Below, in pieces: positions 15,876-23,633 of a stretch of DNA of 36,063 nt (position 1 is its first letter; the number at the start of each line of letters is the position of its first letter). The position numbers and the translations under genes are program-made. The notes below the pieces were generated by a model that worked only from the letters and a program-made list of their open reading frames with translations, searched no databases and was not told where the DNA came from. The DNA is from Methylobacterium symbioticum (GTDB lineage: Bacteria; Pseudomonadota; Alphaproteobacteria; Rhizobiales; Beijerinckiaceae), in NCBI RefSeq assembly GCF_902141845.1, contig NZ_CABFPH010000054.1:1-36063 (forward strand), read 5' to 3'.

Positions 15876-15997
15876 CCGGACCTGCCGTCCGGACCGTGCG
15901 GCGGAGCGCGCGTCGAAACAACGGTTGAGAGCCGGTCACGATTGCAACGCGATCGCGACAAGGTTCCGCGAAAGAAACTGTGTTTCGTACAATCCGT

Positions 15998-16039
15998 TAG
16001 AGCATTGTCCGTGATCGAGGGATCACGGACAATGCTCTA
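15998..16039. terminator. Perfect 19-bp inverted repeat, probable bidirectional terminator
   Basis: Arms TAGAGCATTGTCCGTGATC and its exact reverse complement are separated by a four-base loop GAGG. The right arm contains the stop codon of the leftward PAS gene. It sits between the micro-ORF (rightward) and the PAS gene (leftward), where a two-way terminator is expected. There is no clear T-run. The TAGAGC edge resembles the edges of the dispersed repeats elsewhere in the window, so it may also be a mobile palindrome. Confidence 0.65.
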
Positions 16040-16615
16040 GTGGCGCGTGCCCTCCGCGGGGGCCGGCCTGTCGGCGGCCTTGGCCAGTTCCTGACCGATC
16101 TGGAAGAGAGCCGCTTCGAGGATGTTCATGGCCTGGCGGCCGCCCACGCGCTTCATCAGCACATGCAGCGCGATGAGGTGGTCGGCCAGACGCTCCAGGT
16201 CGTTGCTCGGCGTCAGGGAGCCCGGCTGCAGGGGCGGGATGAAATCCCCGAGCCCGCCGGAGGCCGGAGCCTCGCCGTCCACGGCCTCACCCAGGCTGGT
16301 CAGGGAGCCCAGGAAGCCGAGGAAGGTCCGGTCCGGCGGTCCGAAGGAGGGCACGGCGCCCGCCGCGAGCCAGAGCCTGCGCCCATCCTTGCAGAGCAGG
16401 CGGTAGCGTACGTTGAACGCCTGCTGGGTGCGGACGGCATCCTCGACGATGCGGCGCACGGTGCTCCTGTCCTCCGGATGAATCACATCGAGCCAGCCGA
16501 AATCCGCCGTTTCGGCGAGGCTGCGGCCGGTGAGGTCAGTCCAGTCGGGGCTGACATAGATCGCCTTGCCCTCGGCATTGGTGACGAAGATCATGAAGGG
16601 TTCTGATGAGATCAT
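16037..16615 (-). CDS. PAS-domain sensor protein without output domain
   Basis: This is a 192-residue protein from the ATG at 16615; a GTG ten codons upstream is possible. A PAS fold of the PAS_3/PAC type spans about residues 8-110: FVTNAEGKAIYVSPDWTDLT, then GWLDVIHPEDRSTVRRIVED and the PAC-like FNVRYRLLCKDGRRLWLAAG. A helical C-terminus follows (DLERLADHLIALHVLMKRVG and ILEAALFQIGQELAKA). There is no kinase, GGDEF or HTH domain, so it may act by protein contact. The region upstream to the DUF3597 gene is a divergent promoter region. Confidence 0.8.
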   Translation of the reverse strand: MISSEPFMIFVTNAEGKAIYVSPDWTDLTGRSLAETADFGWLDVIHPEDRSTVRRIVEDAVRTQQAFNVRYRLLCKDGRRLWLAAGAVPSFGPPDRTFLGFLGSLTSLGEAVDGEAPASGGLGDFIPPLQPGSLTPSNDLERLADHLIALHVLMKRVGGRQAMNILEAALFQIGQELAKAADRPAPAEGTRH

Positions 16616-17068
16616 GCCCGAATCCGCCGCCGTAGCCTGGGCCACGAACCGCCCGCCACGCTTGTCTTCAATTCGTCTGCTCGCGCAACCGACGATATCA
16701 CTCGCCCGGACACGATCGTCGTGTACAGCCGCGGCGCTGCGGGGGGCCGCTCCCTCGGGCGGCGAGGCCTCGCCACGCGCCGCCGCGCCGTGCGCGCAGG
16801 CTCCCAAGGCGTTGTGACGGCCACGCATTGCCCGGCGGACGACTGCGGCTCGGCGGCCCGTCCTGCGTCCCCATGGCACTGCCGCACGTTCCAGTTGAAA
16901 TCTCGGCGGCACCGCCCGCCCTGCCCGGGCGCGGCTTGGCCGGACGGCCGGAGCGGGGCGACCGGCCCGCGGTTCGGCAAGCGGGACCGGGAACGCCCGC
17001 GCCGACCGATCCGTTGTCAGGCCGCCGCGGCGAAGGGTCCCGGCCTCGCATTGGAAGGAAATGCTCCC
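16616..17068. other. Divergent intergenic region without a gene
   Basis: This lies between the PAS gene (leftward) and the DUF3597 gene (rightward). Frames are open on both strands because of the high GC, but none has protein character. At its right end it carries the EcfG-type promoter described separately. I see nothing else assignable. Confidence 0.5.
16990..17015 (+). promoter_or_regulatory. EcfG-type general stress promoter
   Basis: GGAAC at 16990-16994 is separated by exactly 17 bases from CGTT at 17012-17015. GGAAC-N16-18-CGTT is the known consensus for the alphaproteobacterial EcfG sigma factor controlled by PhyR and NepR. Transcription would start about 45 bases before the DUF3597 start codon, with a GGAAGGAA ribosome binding site in between. 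Confidence 0.7.
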
Positions 17069-17485
17069 ATGAGCCTTCTCGGCAGCATCGTCAGCAAGAT
17101 CCTGCACCCCTTCGGCGGCGGCTCGGCGGAGGCCGCGCCGTCCTCGACGGGCGGATCGAGCAACCCGGCCTCCACTGCCACGACCGGCTCCTCGACCTCG
17201 GGCGCAGCCCCGGCCGCCGCGGGCGGACAGGTCGATGTCGAGCAGGTGCTCAACGACATGGCCGCCAAGAACCCGCAGACGCTGAACTGGCGCACCTCGA
17301 TCGTGGACCTGATGAAGCTCCTCAATCTCGATTCGAGCCTCCAGGCCCGCAAGCAGCTCGCCGACGAGCTGCACTACACCGGCGACAAGGACGACTCGGC
17401 CTCGATGAACATCTGGCTGCACAAGCAGGTCATCAAGAAGCTCGAGGAGAACGGCGGCAAGGTGCCGGCCGACCTGAAGGACTAG
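17069..17485 (+). CDS. DUF3597 domain protein, probable general stress response member
   Basis: This is a 138-residue protein with GGAAGGAA before the ATG. The N-terminus (MSLLGSIVSKILHPFGGG) is an amphipathic helix, followed by a Ser/Thr/Ala/Gly-rich linker and a C-terminal DUF3597 domain (about residues 55-138) with VDVEQVLNDMAAKNPQTLNW, RTSIVDLMKLLNLDSSLQAR and NIWLHKQVIKKLEENGGKVP. DUF3597 has no known biochemical function; the domain resembles LysM-partner and BON-like stress proteins only in context. The perfect EcfG promoter upstream suggests induction by osmotic, oxidative or desiccation stress. The stop codon TAG starts a dispersed repeat. Confidence 0.88.
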   Translation: MSLLGSIVSKILHPFGGGSAEAAPSSTGGSSNPASTATTGSSTSGAAPAAAGGQVDVEQVLNDMAAKNPQTLNWRTSIVDLMKLLNLDSSLQARKQLADELHYTGDKDDSASMNIWLHKQVIKKLEENGGKVPADLKD

Positions 17486-17545
17486 AGCGCTCTCCGCCGA
17501 AGTGGATTGCTGTTCGGCGAGAGAGCGCGTTCCAACACAGTCTCA
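17483..17545 (+). repeat. Dispersed GC-rich intergenic repeat, copy 1
   Basis: It begins TAGAGCGCTCTCCGCCGAAG, then GTGGAT, TGCTGTTCGGCG and AGAGCGCG. The same series of blocks recurs at 27947-28014 on this strand and at 35338-35385 on the other. This copy is the most diverged at its end (TTCCAACACAG in place of TTGAAACAAAG). It overlaps the TAG stop of the DUF3597 gene. Confidence 0.7.
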
Positions 17546-17554
17546 GGGCCATCG

Positions 17555-17579
17555 ACCCTCCCCCGCCCGGCGGGGGAGG
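17555..17579. terminator. Bidirectional terminator hairpin
   Basis: An 11-bp perfect stem (CCCTCCCCCGC and its complement) with a CCG loop lies between two converging genes, DUF3597 and the M29 aminopeptidase, ending 13 bases before the latter's stop codon. It lacks a T-run. Confidence 0.65.
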
Positions 17580-17591
17580 GTGCCCCGGCCC

Positions 17592-18863
17592 TCAGGCCCA
17601 CTCGCCGCCGCGCATCACCGGCACGGCCTGGCCGTCGGCCCGGATGCCGTCCACGTCGATCTCGGACGAACCGATCATCCAGTCGATATGGATCAGGCTG
17701 CGGTTGGCGCCGCGCGCGGCGAGATCCGCCTCGCTCAACCCCGCCCCACCCTCGCGAAAGCACTTGCTGTAGGCCTGGCCCAGGGCGATGTGGCTCGCGG
17801 CGTTCTCGTCGTAGAGGGTGTTGTAGAACAGGAGCCCCGAGGCCGAGATCGCCGAGGAGGCGGGCACCAGCGCGACCTCACCGAGATGGCGCGCGCCCGC
17901 ATCCGTGTCGAGCACGTTCGCCAGGACGTCGCCGCCGGTGCGCGCCCGCGCCTCGACGATGCGCCCCGCCTCGAAGCGCACCGCGATCCCGTCGATCAGG
18001 GTGCCCTGGTAGGAGAGCGGCTTCGTGCTCGTGACATGGCCCTGCACCCGGTCGCGGTGGGGCGTGGTGAAGACCTCCTCGGTCGGGATGTTGGCGTTGC
18101 AGGTGATGCCGCTGCGCGACGTCGCGGCGCCCCCGCACCATTCGTGGTCGTCGGCAAGCCCCACCGTCAGATCGGTGCCGGGCCCGCGGAAGCGCAGAGC
18201 CGCGAAGCGGTTGGCGTTGAGCGCGTCCTTGCGGGCGTGGAGGTCGGCGTTGTGCGCGGCCCAGGCGCCGAGCGGGTCCGGACCGTCGACGCGCGAGGCG
18301 GCGAAGATCGCGTCCCAGAGCTTCGCCACGGCCTGGCCCTCGGGCAGGTCCGGAAAGACCGTGCGGGCCCAGGCCGGGGTCGCGGCCGAGACGATGGTCC
18401 AGTTGGTGGCGAAGTTGGCGATGAGCTCCAGCGCCGGCACATAGGCCTTCGAGCGGGCCCGGTTGGCGCGGGCGACCTTCCCGGGATCCTGGCCGACGAG
18501 GAGCGAGGGGTCGTCGCCGCTGATCGCGAGCCGGGCGGCGCCGTTGCGATAGGCCTCGGCCATGCCGGCATAGAGCCAGCCGGCCGCCGTATCGAAGGCC
18601 GCATCCGGCGCGTGGGCGAAGCGGGCGAGGCTCTGGACATCGTCGCCGAGGAAGGTGGTGACGAGGGAGGCGCCGGCCCGGTAGGCCTCCGCCGTGATGG
18701 CGCGGGCCAGCGGCAGCGCCTCCAGCGGTGCGGTCATCACGAGCTCCTGGCCGGGCTGCAGGTTGAGCCCGACCCGCACCGCGACCTCGGCCAACCGGCC
18801 GAGGCGCGGCTCCAGCGCCTCGGCCGGCGGCATCGCGGCCGGCGTCTCGGCATGTCCCGTCAT
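17592..18863 (-). CDS. M29-family aminopeptidase
   Basis: This is a 423-residue cytosolic metallopeptidase; the ATG follows GGAGGACGCTG. It resembles AmpS/AmpT (M29): an N-terminal half with VRVGLNLQPGQELVMTAPLE, and a C-terminal metal site with ANIPTEEVFTTPHRDRVQG (Glu and His ligands), HLGEVALVPASS, FYNTLYDENAASHIALGQ and LIHIDWMIGSSEIDVDG. All these blocks are present, and the length matches the family (about 410). M29 enzymes remove N-terminal residues from peptides using a two-metal centre. It is downstream of the DUF2218 gene by 64 bases on the same strand. It could process peptides imported by the Dpp-like system elsewhere in the window. Confidence 0.9.
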   Translation of the reverse strand: MTGHAETPAAMPPAEALEPRLGRLAEVAVRVGLNLQPGQELVMTAPLEALPLARAITAEAYRAGASLVTTFLGDDVQSLARFAHAPDAAFDTAAGWLYAGMAEAYRNGAARLAISGDDPSLLVGQDPGKVARANRARSKAYVPALELIANFATNWTIVSAATPAWARTVFPDLPEGQAVAKLWDAIFAASRVDGPDPLGAWAAHNADLHARKDALNANRFAALRFRGPGTDLTVGLADDHEWCGGAATSRSGITCNANIPTEEVFTTPHRDRVQGHVTSTKPLSYQGTLIDGIAVRFEAGRIVEARARTGGDVLANVLDTDAGARHLGEVALVPASSAISASGLLFYNTLYDENAASHIALGQAYSKCFREGGAGLSEADLAARGANRSLIHIDWMIGSSEIDVDGIRADGQAVPVMRGGEWA

Positions 18864-18927
18864 CGTGCAGCGTCCTCCGGCAGGGTCCTCGAATCCGGTC
18901 CGGAAGATCGGTGCCCGGAGCCGCGAA

Positions 18928-19221
18928 TCAAGCGGCGCGGGACCAGGTGATCTCGCCGAGGCTCTCGCGGAAGGCGAAGCGCGTCAGGTGGTCCGAGACC
19001 ACGTTCTCCAGGCGGGTGAGCCCGGCCGGGTCGGTGGTCCGGATGCGCATGAGCAGCGCGTCGGGCTCGGCCTCGAAGGTGCAGACCCGGTCCTCGCCGA
19101 ACGGCACGGTGCCGAATTCGGGCGTGCTCTCGACCGGGAACTTGTGGCTCCAGTGCCGGCAGAGCTGCTGCAGGTAGCGGCTCGCCTCGGCAGTCTGAAC
19201 GCGGGCCAGGGAGGTGGGCAT
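18928..19221 (-). CDS. DUF2218 family protein
   Basis: This is a 97-residue soluble protein with AGGAGACG before its ATG. It contains the family pattern ASRYLQQLCRHWSHKFPVE, an acidic middle, and the C-terminal RLENVVSDHLTRFAFRESL. DUF2218 proteins are uncharacterised; they are often beside iron-siderophore genes, which are not seen here. The length equals the family norm. Same strand as the aminopeptidase, possibly co-transcribed. Confidence 0.85.
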   Translation of the reverse strand: MPTSLARVQTAEASRYLQQLCRHWSHKFPVESTPEFGTVPFGEDRVCTFEAEPDALLMRIRTTDPAGLTRLENVVSDHLTRFAFRESLGEITWSRAA

Positions 19222-19534
19222 GGCTTGACGTCTCCTGAACGGCGTCGGCTGGAACCTGCGCGGCGGCGGGCGACAGCGTTCGCACCTGCGAGATAGGCAT
19301 CAGGGCGAAGCAATCGGCGGGCCTGTTCCGGCTGAGGACCATCCGACGGATGACGATAAAAGTCCGGCAGAGGCGTTAACGCCCCGATAACGCTCGAAGC
19401 CATCTCGGTTTTCCGTCCGCAGGGGGGTCTCTGCGGGGACGGCCGCCACGGCCTCGGTCAGCACAGGATCGCGCCGGTTTGTGGCACGGCTGCGGCCGAA
19501 TGGTGCAATGCAACAGCCCAGCTTGTGGCAGGCG
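19222..19534. other. Intergenic region
   Basis: No gene is visible between the DUF2218 gene and the end of the basic exported protein. The palindrome GGCGTTAACGCC (about 19371-19382) lies roughly 150 bases upstream of the DUF2218 start and could be an operator. I have no regulator to assign to it. Confidence 0.35.
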
Positions 19535-20122
19535 CTACAGACGGCGCGCCCGTGTCATGCCGTCCGGCAGCACGGCCTCCGGCACACGGCCGCCGGCGGG
19601 GGCCGGCTCGGGCCGGGGACTCTCGAACGGAACCACGAGGATTCGGCCCGTGGCCGGAACCGGATAGGGCATGGAGGCGGCCACCGTGGCGAGCCGCGGA
19701 TGCAGGGTCCGGCGCACCTGACGCAGGCGCGGCACGGCCTGTCCATAACGTCGGCGGATGCCCTTCCGGAGACGGGCCTGGGCCCAGCGGGCGCGGTGCA
19801 GGCGGGCGTGCCCGAGCCGCGATCGGGCGGATGCCAGACGTGCGGCTTGGCGCGCGGGCGGATCGAGCAGGCGCGCCAGCGGCACACGCTCATAGGAGAC
19901 GGGGCGCACGCGGTTCTCAGGAGTGATGCAGCCGGTGCAGATCGAGGCGGCGAGGCGGCGCCACGTGCGCTCCTGCCGCTCGACCAGATCGACCTCGCGC
20001 GCCGAGGCCGCGGGCGCGGTCCCGGTCAAGGGCGCCTTGGCGGCCCGGGACATCGTCACGGGCATCAGCACGAGGGCCGACACGGCGATGGTCGCGACCA
20101 TGCGGCGCACGAGACGGATCAT
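19535..20122 (-). CDS. Exported Arg-rich hypothetical protein
   Basis: This is a 195-residue protein with a signal peptide (MVATIAVSALVLMPVTMSRA). The mature part has a CxxC in ASICTGCITPEN, then a strongly basic middle (RLASARSRLGHARLHRARW, then RRRYGQAVPRLRQVRR) and a Pro-rich end. It has no recognised domain. The signal peptide and CxxC argue for a genuine exported protein, while Arg-rich composition alone could be a GC artefact. It is alone on its strand, downstream of the FAD oxidase by a 215-base gap. Confidence 0.5.
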   Translation of the reverse strand: MIRLVRRMVATIAVSALVLMPVTMSRAAKAPLTGTAPAASAREVDLVERQERTWRRLAASICTGCITPENRVRPVSYERVPLARLLDPPARQAARLASARSRLGHARLHRARWAQARLRKGIRRRYGQAVPRLRQVRRTLHPRLATVAASMPYPVPATGRILVVPFESPRPEPAPAGGRVPEAVLPDGMTRARRL

Positions 20123-20337
20123 GGCGGCCCCCGCGGCACGAATCGTCTGGAACGACGGATCGAACCGGGTCCAGCCCGGTCTTCGAGCCCGCCGCTCGAC
20201 CTGACATCCATCACGCCGACACGAAGCAAGTGTCGGGCCGCTCCTATGGGGCGCAAGACCACATCTTGAGGGGCGAATTCAAATTAACATTCAATTCAAG
20301 ATTGCATCTACCTCGAATCGAGCGACGAAATCTTCGA

Positions 20338-21777
20338 TCACACGCCGTCGCGGGATTCCGCGCCGGCCTCCGGCACGACCTTGCCGGGGTTGAGGACGCC
20401 GTTCGGATCGAGCGCCGCCTTGAGCTTGCGCATCAGGTCGAGCCCGACAGGATCGCCGTAGCGGAGGAGCTCGTCGCGCTTGAGCAGGCCGACGCCGTGC
20501 TCGGCGGCGATGGAGCCGCCCATGGCGTGCACGATGTCGTGCACGATGCGGTTGAAGCGGCCCCATTCCGCCAGGAAGGCCCCCCGGTCCATGCCTGCGG
20601 GTTGGGTCAGGTTGAAGTGGATGTTGCCGTCCCCGAAATGCCCGAAGGCGCAGACCCGCAGGCCCGGCATCTCCGCCTCGCAGGCGGCGGAGGCCTCGGC
20701 GAGGAAGGCCGGCAGGCGGGCGAGCGGGACGGAGACGTCGTGCTTGATCGAGGCCCCCTCCCGCTTCTGCGCCTCGGGGAGCGATTCGCGCAGGTGCCAC
20801 AGGGCCCAGTTCTGCGCCTCGCTCGCGGCCACCGCCGCGTCCTCGACGACGCCGTCGGCCATCGCCTCGGCGAGGGCCGCCTCCGTCTCGGCCCGCGTGT
20901 CGGCCTCCGGCCGGCTGGAGGCGATCTCGATCAGCGCGTAGGCGCCGTGCGCGCCCGCGAGCGGACGGACGCTGCCAGGGGCGTGGCGCAGCACGAGGTC
21001 GAGCCCGAAGGGCGGCATCACCTCGTAGGCCGTGAGGTCGCGGTCGCAGCGTGCGCGCAGATGCGCGAACAGGTCGAGCGCCCGGGCCGGGGAGGCGAGG
21101 CCGGCGAAGGCCACCGTGGTCGAGCGGGGCCGGGGATAGAGCTTCAGCACAGCCGCGGTGACGATGCCGAGCGTCCCCTCCGAGCCGATGAAGAGCTGCT
21201 TGAGGTCGTAGCCTGCATTGTCCTTGCGCAGCGCCCGCAGCCCGTCCCAGACGCGCCCGTCCGCCAGCACCACCTCGAGGCCGAGCACGAGGTCGCGGGC
21301 ATTGCCGTAGGAGAGCACGGCGACGCCGCCGGCATTGGTGGCGATGCCGCCGCCGATCCGGGCCGAGCCGCGCGAGGCGTAGGAGAGCGGGAAGAGCAGG
21401 CCCGCCTCCTCGGCCGCCGCCTGGACCTCCGCGAGAATGGCGCCGGCCTCGACGGTGATGGTGGCGCCGAGGGGATCGAGCGCGCGCACCCGGTCGAGCC
21501 GGGCGAGGGAGAGGACGAGGCCGCCCCGGGGCACGCCGCCGCCGACGAGGCCGGTATTGCCCCCCTGCGCCACCACCGGCACGCCGGCCTCCGCACAGGC
21601 CCGCACCGCGAAGGCGACCTCCGCGGTCTCGGCGGGCCGCGCGACGGCGAGCGCCTCGCCCCGGAACAGCCGGCGCTGCTCGTCGAGATAGGGCGCGACG
21701 TCCTCCGGCGCGGTGAGCACGTGCCGCGGCCCAAGCCGGGCGCGAAGCGCGGCGAGAAGCGCCTCGTGATCACCCAT
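20338..21777 (-). CDS. FAD-linked D-2-hydroxyacid oxidase/dehydrogenase (GlcD/DLD type)
   Basis: This is a 479-residue protein. I chose the ATG at 21777 with GGGGGATCGG before it rather than an earlier ATG. The PCMH-type FAD domain has VPVVAQGGNTGLVGGGVPRG, ARIGGGIATNAGGVAVLSYG and LFIGSEGTLGIVTAAVLKL. The C-terminal FAD-oxidase domain has FGHFGDGNIHFNLTQP with the metal-binding His residues and AAEHGVGLLKRDELL. This is the family of glycolate oxidase GlcD, D-lactate and D-2-hydroxyglutarate dehydrogenases; which 2-hydroxyacid is used is not readable. It diverges from a fumarylacetoacetate-hydrolase-family gene with a hairpin cluster between the two starts. Confidence 0.88.
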   Translation of the reverse strand: MGDHEALLAALRARLGPRHVLTAPEDVAPYLDEQRRLFRGEALAVARPAETAEVAFAVRACAEAGVPVVAQGGNTGLVGGGVPRGGLVLSLARLDRVRALDPLGATITVEAGAILAEVQAAAEEAGLLFPLSYASRGSARIGGGIATNAGGVAVLSYGNARDLVLGLEVVLADGRVWDGLRALRKDNAGYDLKQLFIGSEGTLGIVTAAVLKLYPRPRSTTVAFAGLASPARALDLFAHLRARCDRDLTAYEVMPPFGLDLVLRHAPGSVRPLAGAHGAYALIEIASSRPEADTRAETEAALAEAMADGVVEDAAVAASEAQNWALWHLRESLPEAQKREGASIKHDVSVPLARLPAFLAEASAACEAEMPGLRVCAFGHFGDGNIHFNLTQPAGMDRGAFLAEWGRFNRIVHDIVHAMGGSIAAEHGVGLLKRDELLRYGDPVGLDLMRKLKAALDPNGVLNPGKVVPEAGAESRDGV

Positions 21778-21798
21778 CCGATCCCCCTTCAGACACAT

Positions 21799-21905
21799 CC
21801 GGGATCCCAAAGGGATCATCCCTTTGGCGCGGTCTCGGGGCAGAGCCCTGAGGTCTTCCAGGGCTCCGCCCTGGACCCGCGAGAGGGATGATCCCTCTCG
21901 ACACC
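21799..21905. repeat. Cluster of three hairpins in a divergent promoter region
   Basis: Three palindromes follow one another: CCAAAGGGATcATCCCTTTGG (21807-21827), CCAGGGCtccGCCCTGG (21858-21874) and CGAGAGGGATgATCCCTCTCG (21880-21900). The left edge CCGGGATCCCAAAGGGATC reappears with one change at 25060-25078. The first and third hairpins share the GGGATNATCCC core. It looks like a REP-type element, and it sits between the start codons of two divergent genes, so it may affect their expression. Confidence 0.7.
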
Positions 21906-21964
21906 CGGGATTCCGGCGCGGCTCGGTATATATGATGCCGCGCCCTACCGCTCACGAGGCCTGC

Positions 21965-22660
21965 ATGCTCTCCGTCATCCCCAATCCCCCGCGGATCGCC
22001 CTGCCGATCGCCGGCAGCGCGGACCTGTTCCCGGTGCGGCGGGTCTACTGCGTCGGCCGCAACTACGCCGCGCATGCCCGCGAGATGGGGGCGGATCCGG
22101 ACCGCGAGCCGCCCTTCTTCTTCATGAAACCCGCGGACGCGCTGCAGATCGTGGGCACGGAACCCGCGCAGCATCCCTATCCGCCACGGACGGAGAACTA
22201 CCATTTCGAGGTGGAGATGGTGGCCGCGCTCGGCCGGGGCGGGCGCGACATCCCGGTCGATACGGCCCTCGACCATGTCTACGGCTACGCGGTCGGCCTC
22301 GACATGACCCGGCGCGACCTGCAGGACGAGGCCAAGGGTCTGCGCCGGCCCTGGGATCTCGGCAAGGCGTCGGATGCCTCCGGGCCGATCGGCCCGCTCC
22401 ACCCGGCCGCGGCGGTCGGCCATCCCGAGCGCGGGCCGATCACCCTCTCGGTCGACGGGGCGGTGCGGCAATCGGGCGACCTCTCCGAGATGATCTGGTC
22501 GGTGGCCGAGCAGATCGCCTACCTGTCGACCTATTTCGAGCTGGCGCCGGGCGATCTGATCTTCACCGGCACGCCCTCGGGCGTCGGGCCGGTGCGCCGC
22601 GGCGAGCGCATGGAGGCGGCGGTGGCCGGCCTCGGCGCGATCGTGCTCGACGTGGCCTGA
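21965..22660 (+). CDS. Fumarylacetoacetate hydrolase family protein
   Basis: This is a 231-residue protein. The start ATG is the first after CGAGGCCTGC; the longer frame covers repeat DNA. Family blocks in order are VRRVYCVGRNYAAHAREMG, FFFMKPADAL, NYHFEVEMVAALG (metal ligands Glu-x-Glu), YAVGLDMTRRDLQ (Asp ligand) and GDLIFTGTPSGVGPV. The family includes fumarylpyruvate hydrolase, isomerases of aromatic meta-cleavage, and acylpyruvases; the size fits the short FAHD1-type acylpyruvase or fumarylpyruvate hydrolase. It needs a divalent cation. It is followed five bases later by the Nudix gene. Confidence 0.9.
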   Translation: MLSVIPNPPRIALPIAGSADLFPVRRVYCVGRNYAAHAREMGADPDREPPFFFMKPADALQIVGTEPAQHPYPPRTENYHFEVEMVAALGRGGRDIPVDTALDHVYGYAVGLDMTRRDLQDEAKGLRRPWDLGKASDASGPIGPLHPAAAVGHPERGPITLSVDGAVRQSGDLSEMIWSVAEQIAYLSTYFELAPGDLIFTGTPSGVGPVRRGERMEAAVAGLGAIVLDVA

Positions 22661-22665
22661 GCCCG

Positions 22666-23133
22666 GTGCTGCTCGATTTCCCGATCGCCCGGCGCCTGTT
22701 CCATCTCGGAGCGCTCGCGCTGCGGGGCATGACGCTCGGCGTGCGCGGCGCGGCGATCGACGGGGACGGCCGGGTCTGCCTCGTGCGCCACACCTACGTC
22801 GCCGGCTGGCACCTGCCGGGCGGCGGCGTGGAGCCCGGCGAGAGCGCGGTCGAGGCCATGCTGCGCGAGTTCCGCGAGGAGGCGGAGATCGGCGTCCCCG
22901 CCGACGGGCTGCGCCTGCACGGCTTCTACCGCAACCTCGCCGCCTCCGGGCGCGACCACGTCGCGCTCTACGTCGCGCCCGCCTTCACCCGCCTGCGCGA
23001 GAAGGCGCCCGACCGCGAGATCGCGGAGTGCCGCTTCTTCGCCCTCGACGCGCTGCCCGAGGGCACCACCCGCGCCACCCTGGAGCGCCTGCACGAGATC
23101 CGCGAAGGGGTGAGCCCGGCCGCACTCTGGTGA
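22666..23133 (+). CDS. Nudix hydrolase with altered Nudix box
   Basis: This is a 155-residue protein starting with GTG five bases after the stop of the FAH gene; coupling of translation is likely. The Nudix fold shows VCLVRHTYVAGWHLPGGGVE. The box reads GGVEPGESAVEAMLREFREE followed by AEIGV. The REUxEE core and upstream Glu are intact, but the usual Gly two residues after EE is Glu. Nudix enzymes hydrolyse nucleoside diphosphates linked to other groups; the substrate is not readable. It has a long N-terminal helical lead (LLDFPIARRLFHLGALALRG). Confidence 0.85.
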   Translation: MLLDFPIARRLFHLGALALRGMTLGVRGAAIDGDGRVCLVRHTYVAGWHLPGGGVEPGESAVEAMLREFREEAEIGVPADGLRLHGFYRNLAASGRDHVALYVAPAFTRLREKAPDREIAECRFFALDALPEGTTRATLERLHEIREGVSPAALW

Positions 23134-23158
23134 GGAGGCCGGGCTCGGCTGAAATCCG

Positions 23159-23184
23159 CGCCGGGCCGCTTGCGCCGCCCGGCG
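23159..23184. terminator. Weak hairpin downstream of the Nudix gene
   Basis: Arms CGCCGGGC and GCCCGGCG enclose a ten-base loop 26 bases after the Nudix stop codon, just before the tRNA duplication. There is no T-run, so its terminator role is uncertain. Confidence 0.3.
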
Positions 23185-23383
23185 GAATGGTGTTTAGAGA
23201 GCGCCGTCCGGGGCCGCCGGGTCGAACGACCAATGGCGGCTTGGGATCAGCGAGCGGGTGTAGCTCAGGGGTAGAGCACAACCTTGCCAAGGTTGGGGTC
23301 GAGGGTTCGAATCCCTTCGCCCGCTCCAAATTTCCCAACCGACACGACCACGACAGGCCGCCTCCGGGCGGCCTTCGTCGTTT
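23182..23383 (+). repeat. 202-bp direct repeat, left copy, containing tRNA-Gly
   Basis: It matches 23461-23662 with three differences, all in the leader just before the tRNA. It covers a leader (GGAATGGTGTTTAGAGAGCG), the tRNA and a terminator. The copies are 279 bases apart start to start, with a 77-base spacer of unrelated sequence. Confidence 0.9.
23254..23328 (+). tRNA. tRNA-Gly (anticodon GCC), first copy
   Basis: This 75-base cloverleaf starts GCGGGTGTAGCTCAGGGGTA and carries the anticodon GCC in CCTTGCCAAGG. The T arm is GAGGGTTCGAATCCCTT (TTCGAAT). The acceptor stem GCGGGTG pairs with CGCCCGC, followed by T and an encoded CCA. It is identical to the copy at 23533-23607. Confidence 0.97.
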
Positions 23384-23385
23384 TT
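23355..23385 (+). terminator. Intrinsic terminator of first tRNA-Gly
   Basis: Stem AGGCCGCC with GGCGGCCT (loop TCCG) is followed by TCGTCGTTTTT. It has the classical structure and sits 26 bases past the tRNA. Confidence 0.8.
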
Positions 23386-23532
23386 GGCCTGTTCATCGCG
23401 CCGCGCCCCGTCCCGCATCGAAAGCGCGGAGACGGCAACATTTGCCCTTTGCATTCCGCCGCGGAATGGTGTTTAGAGAGCGCCGTCCGGGGCCGCCGGG
23501 TCGAACGACCGATGGCGGCTCAGGATCAGCGA

Positions 23533-23607
23533 GCGGGTGTAGCTCAGGGGTAGAGCACAACCTTGCCAAGGTTGGGGTCGAGGGTTCGAATCCCTTCGCC
23601 CGCTCCA
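23533..23607 (+). tRNA. tRNA-Gly (anticodon GCC), second copy
   Basis: It is identical to the first copy over all 75 bases, with encoded CCA. It has its own leader and hairpin terminator, so each copy can be transcribed separately. Confidence 0.97.
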
Positions 23608-23633
23608 AATTTCCCAACCGACACGACCACGAC

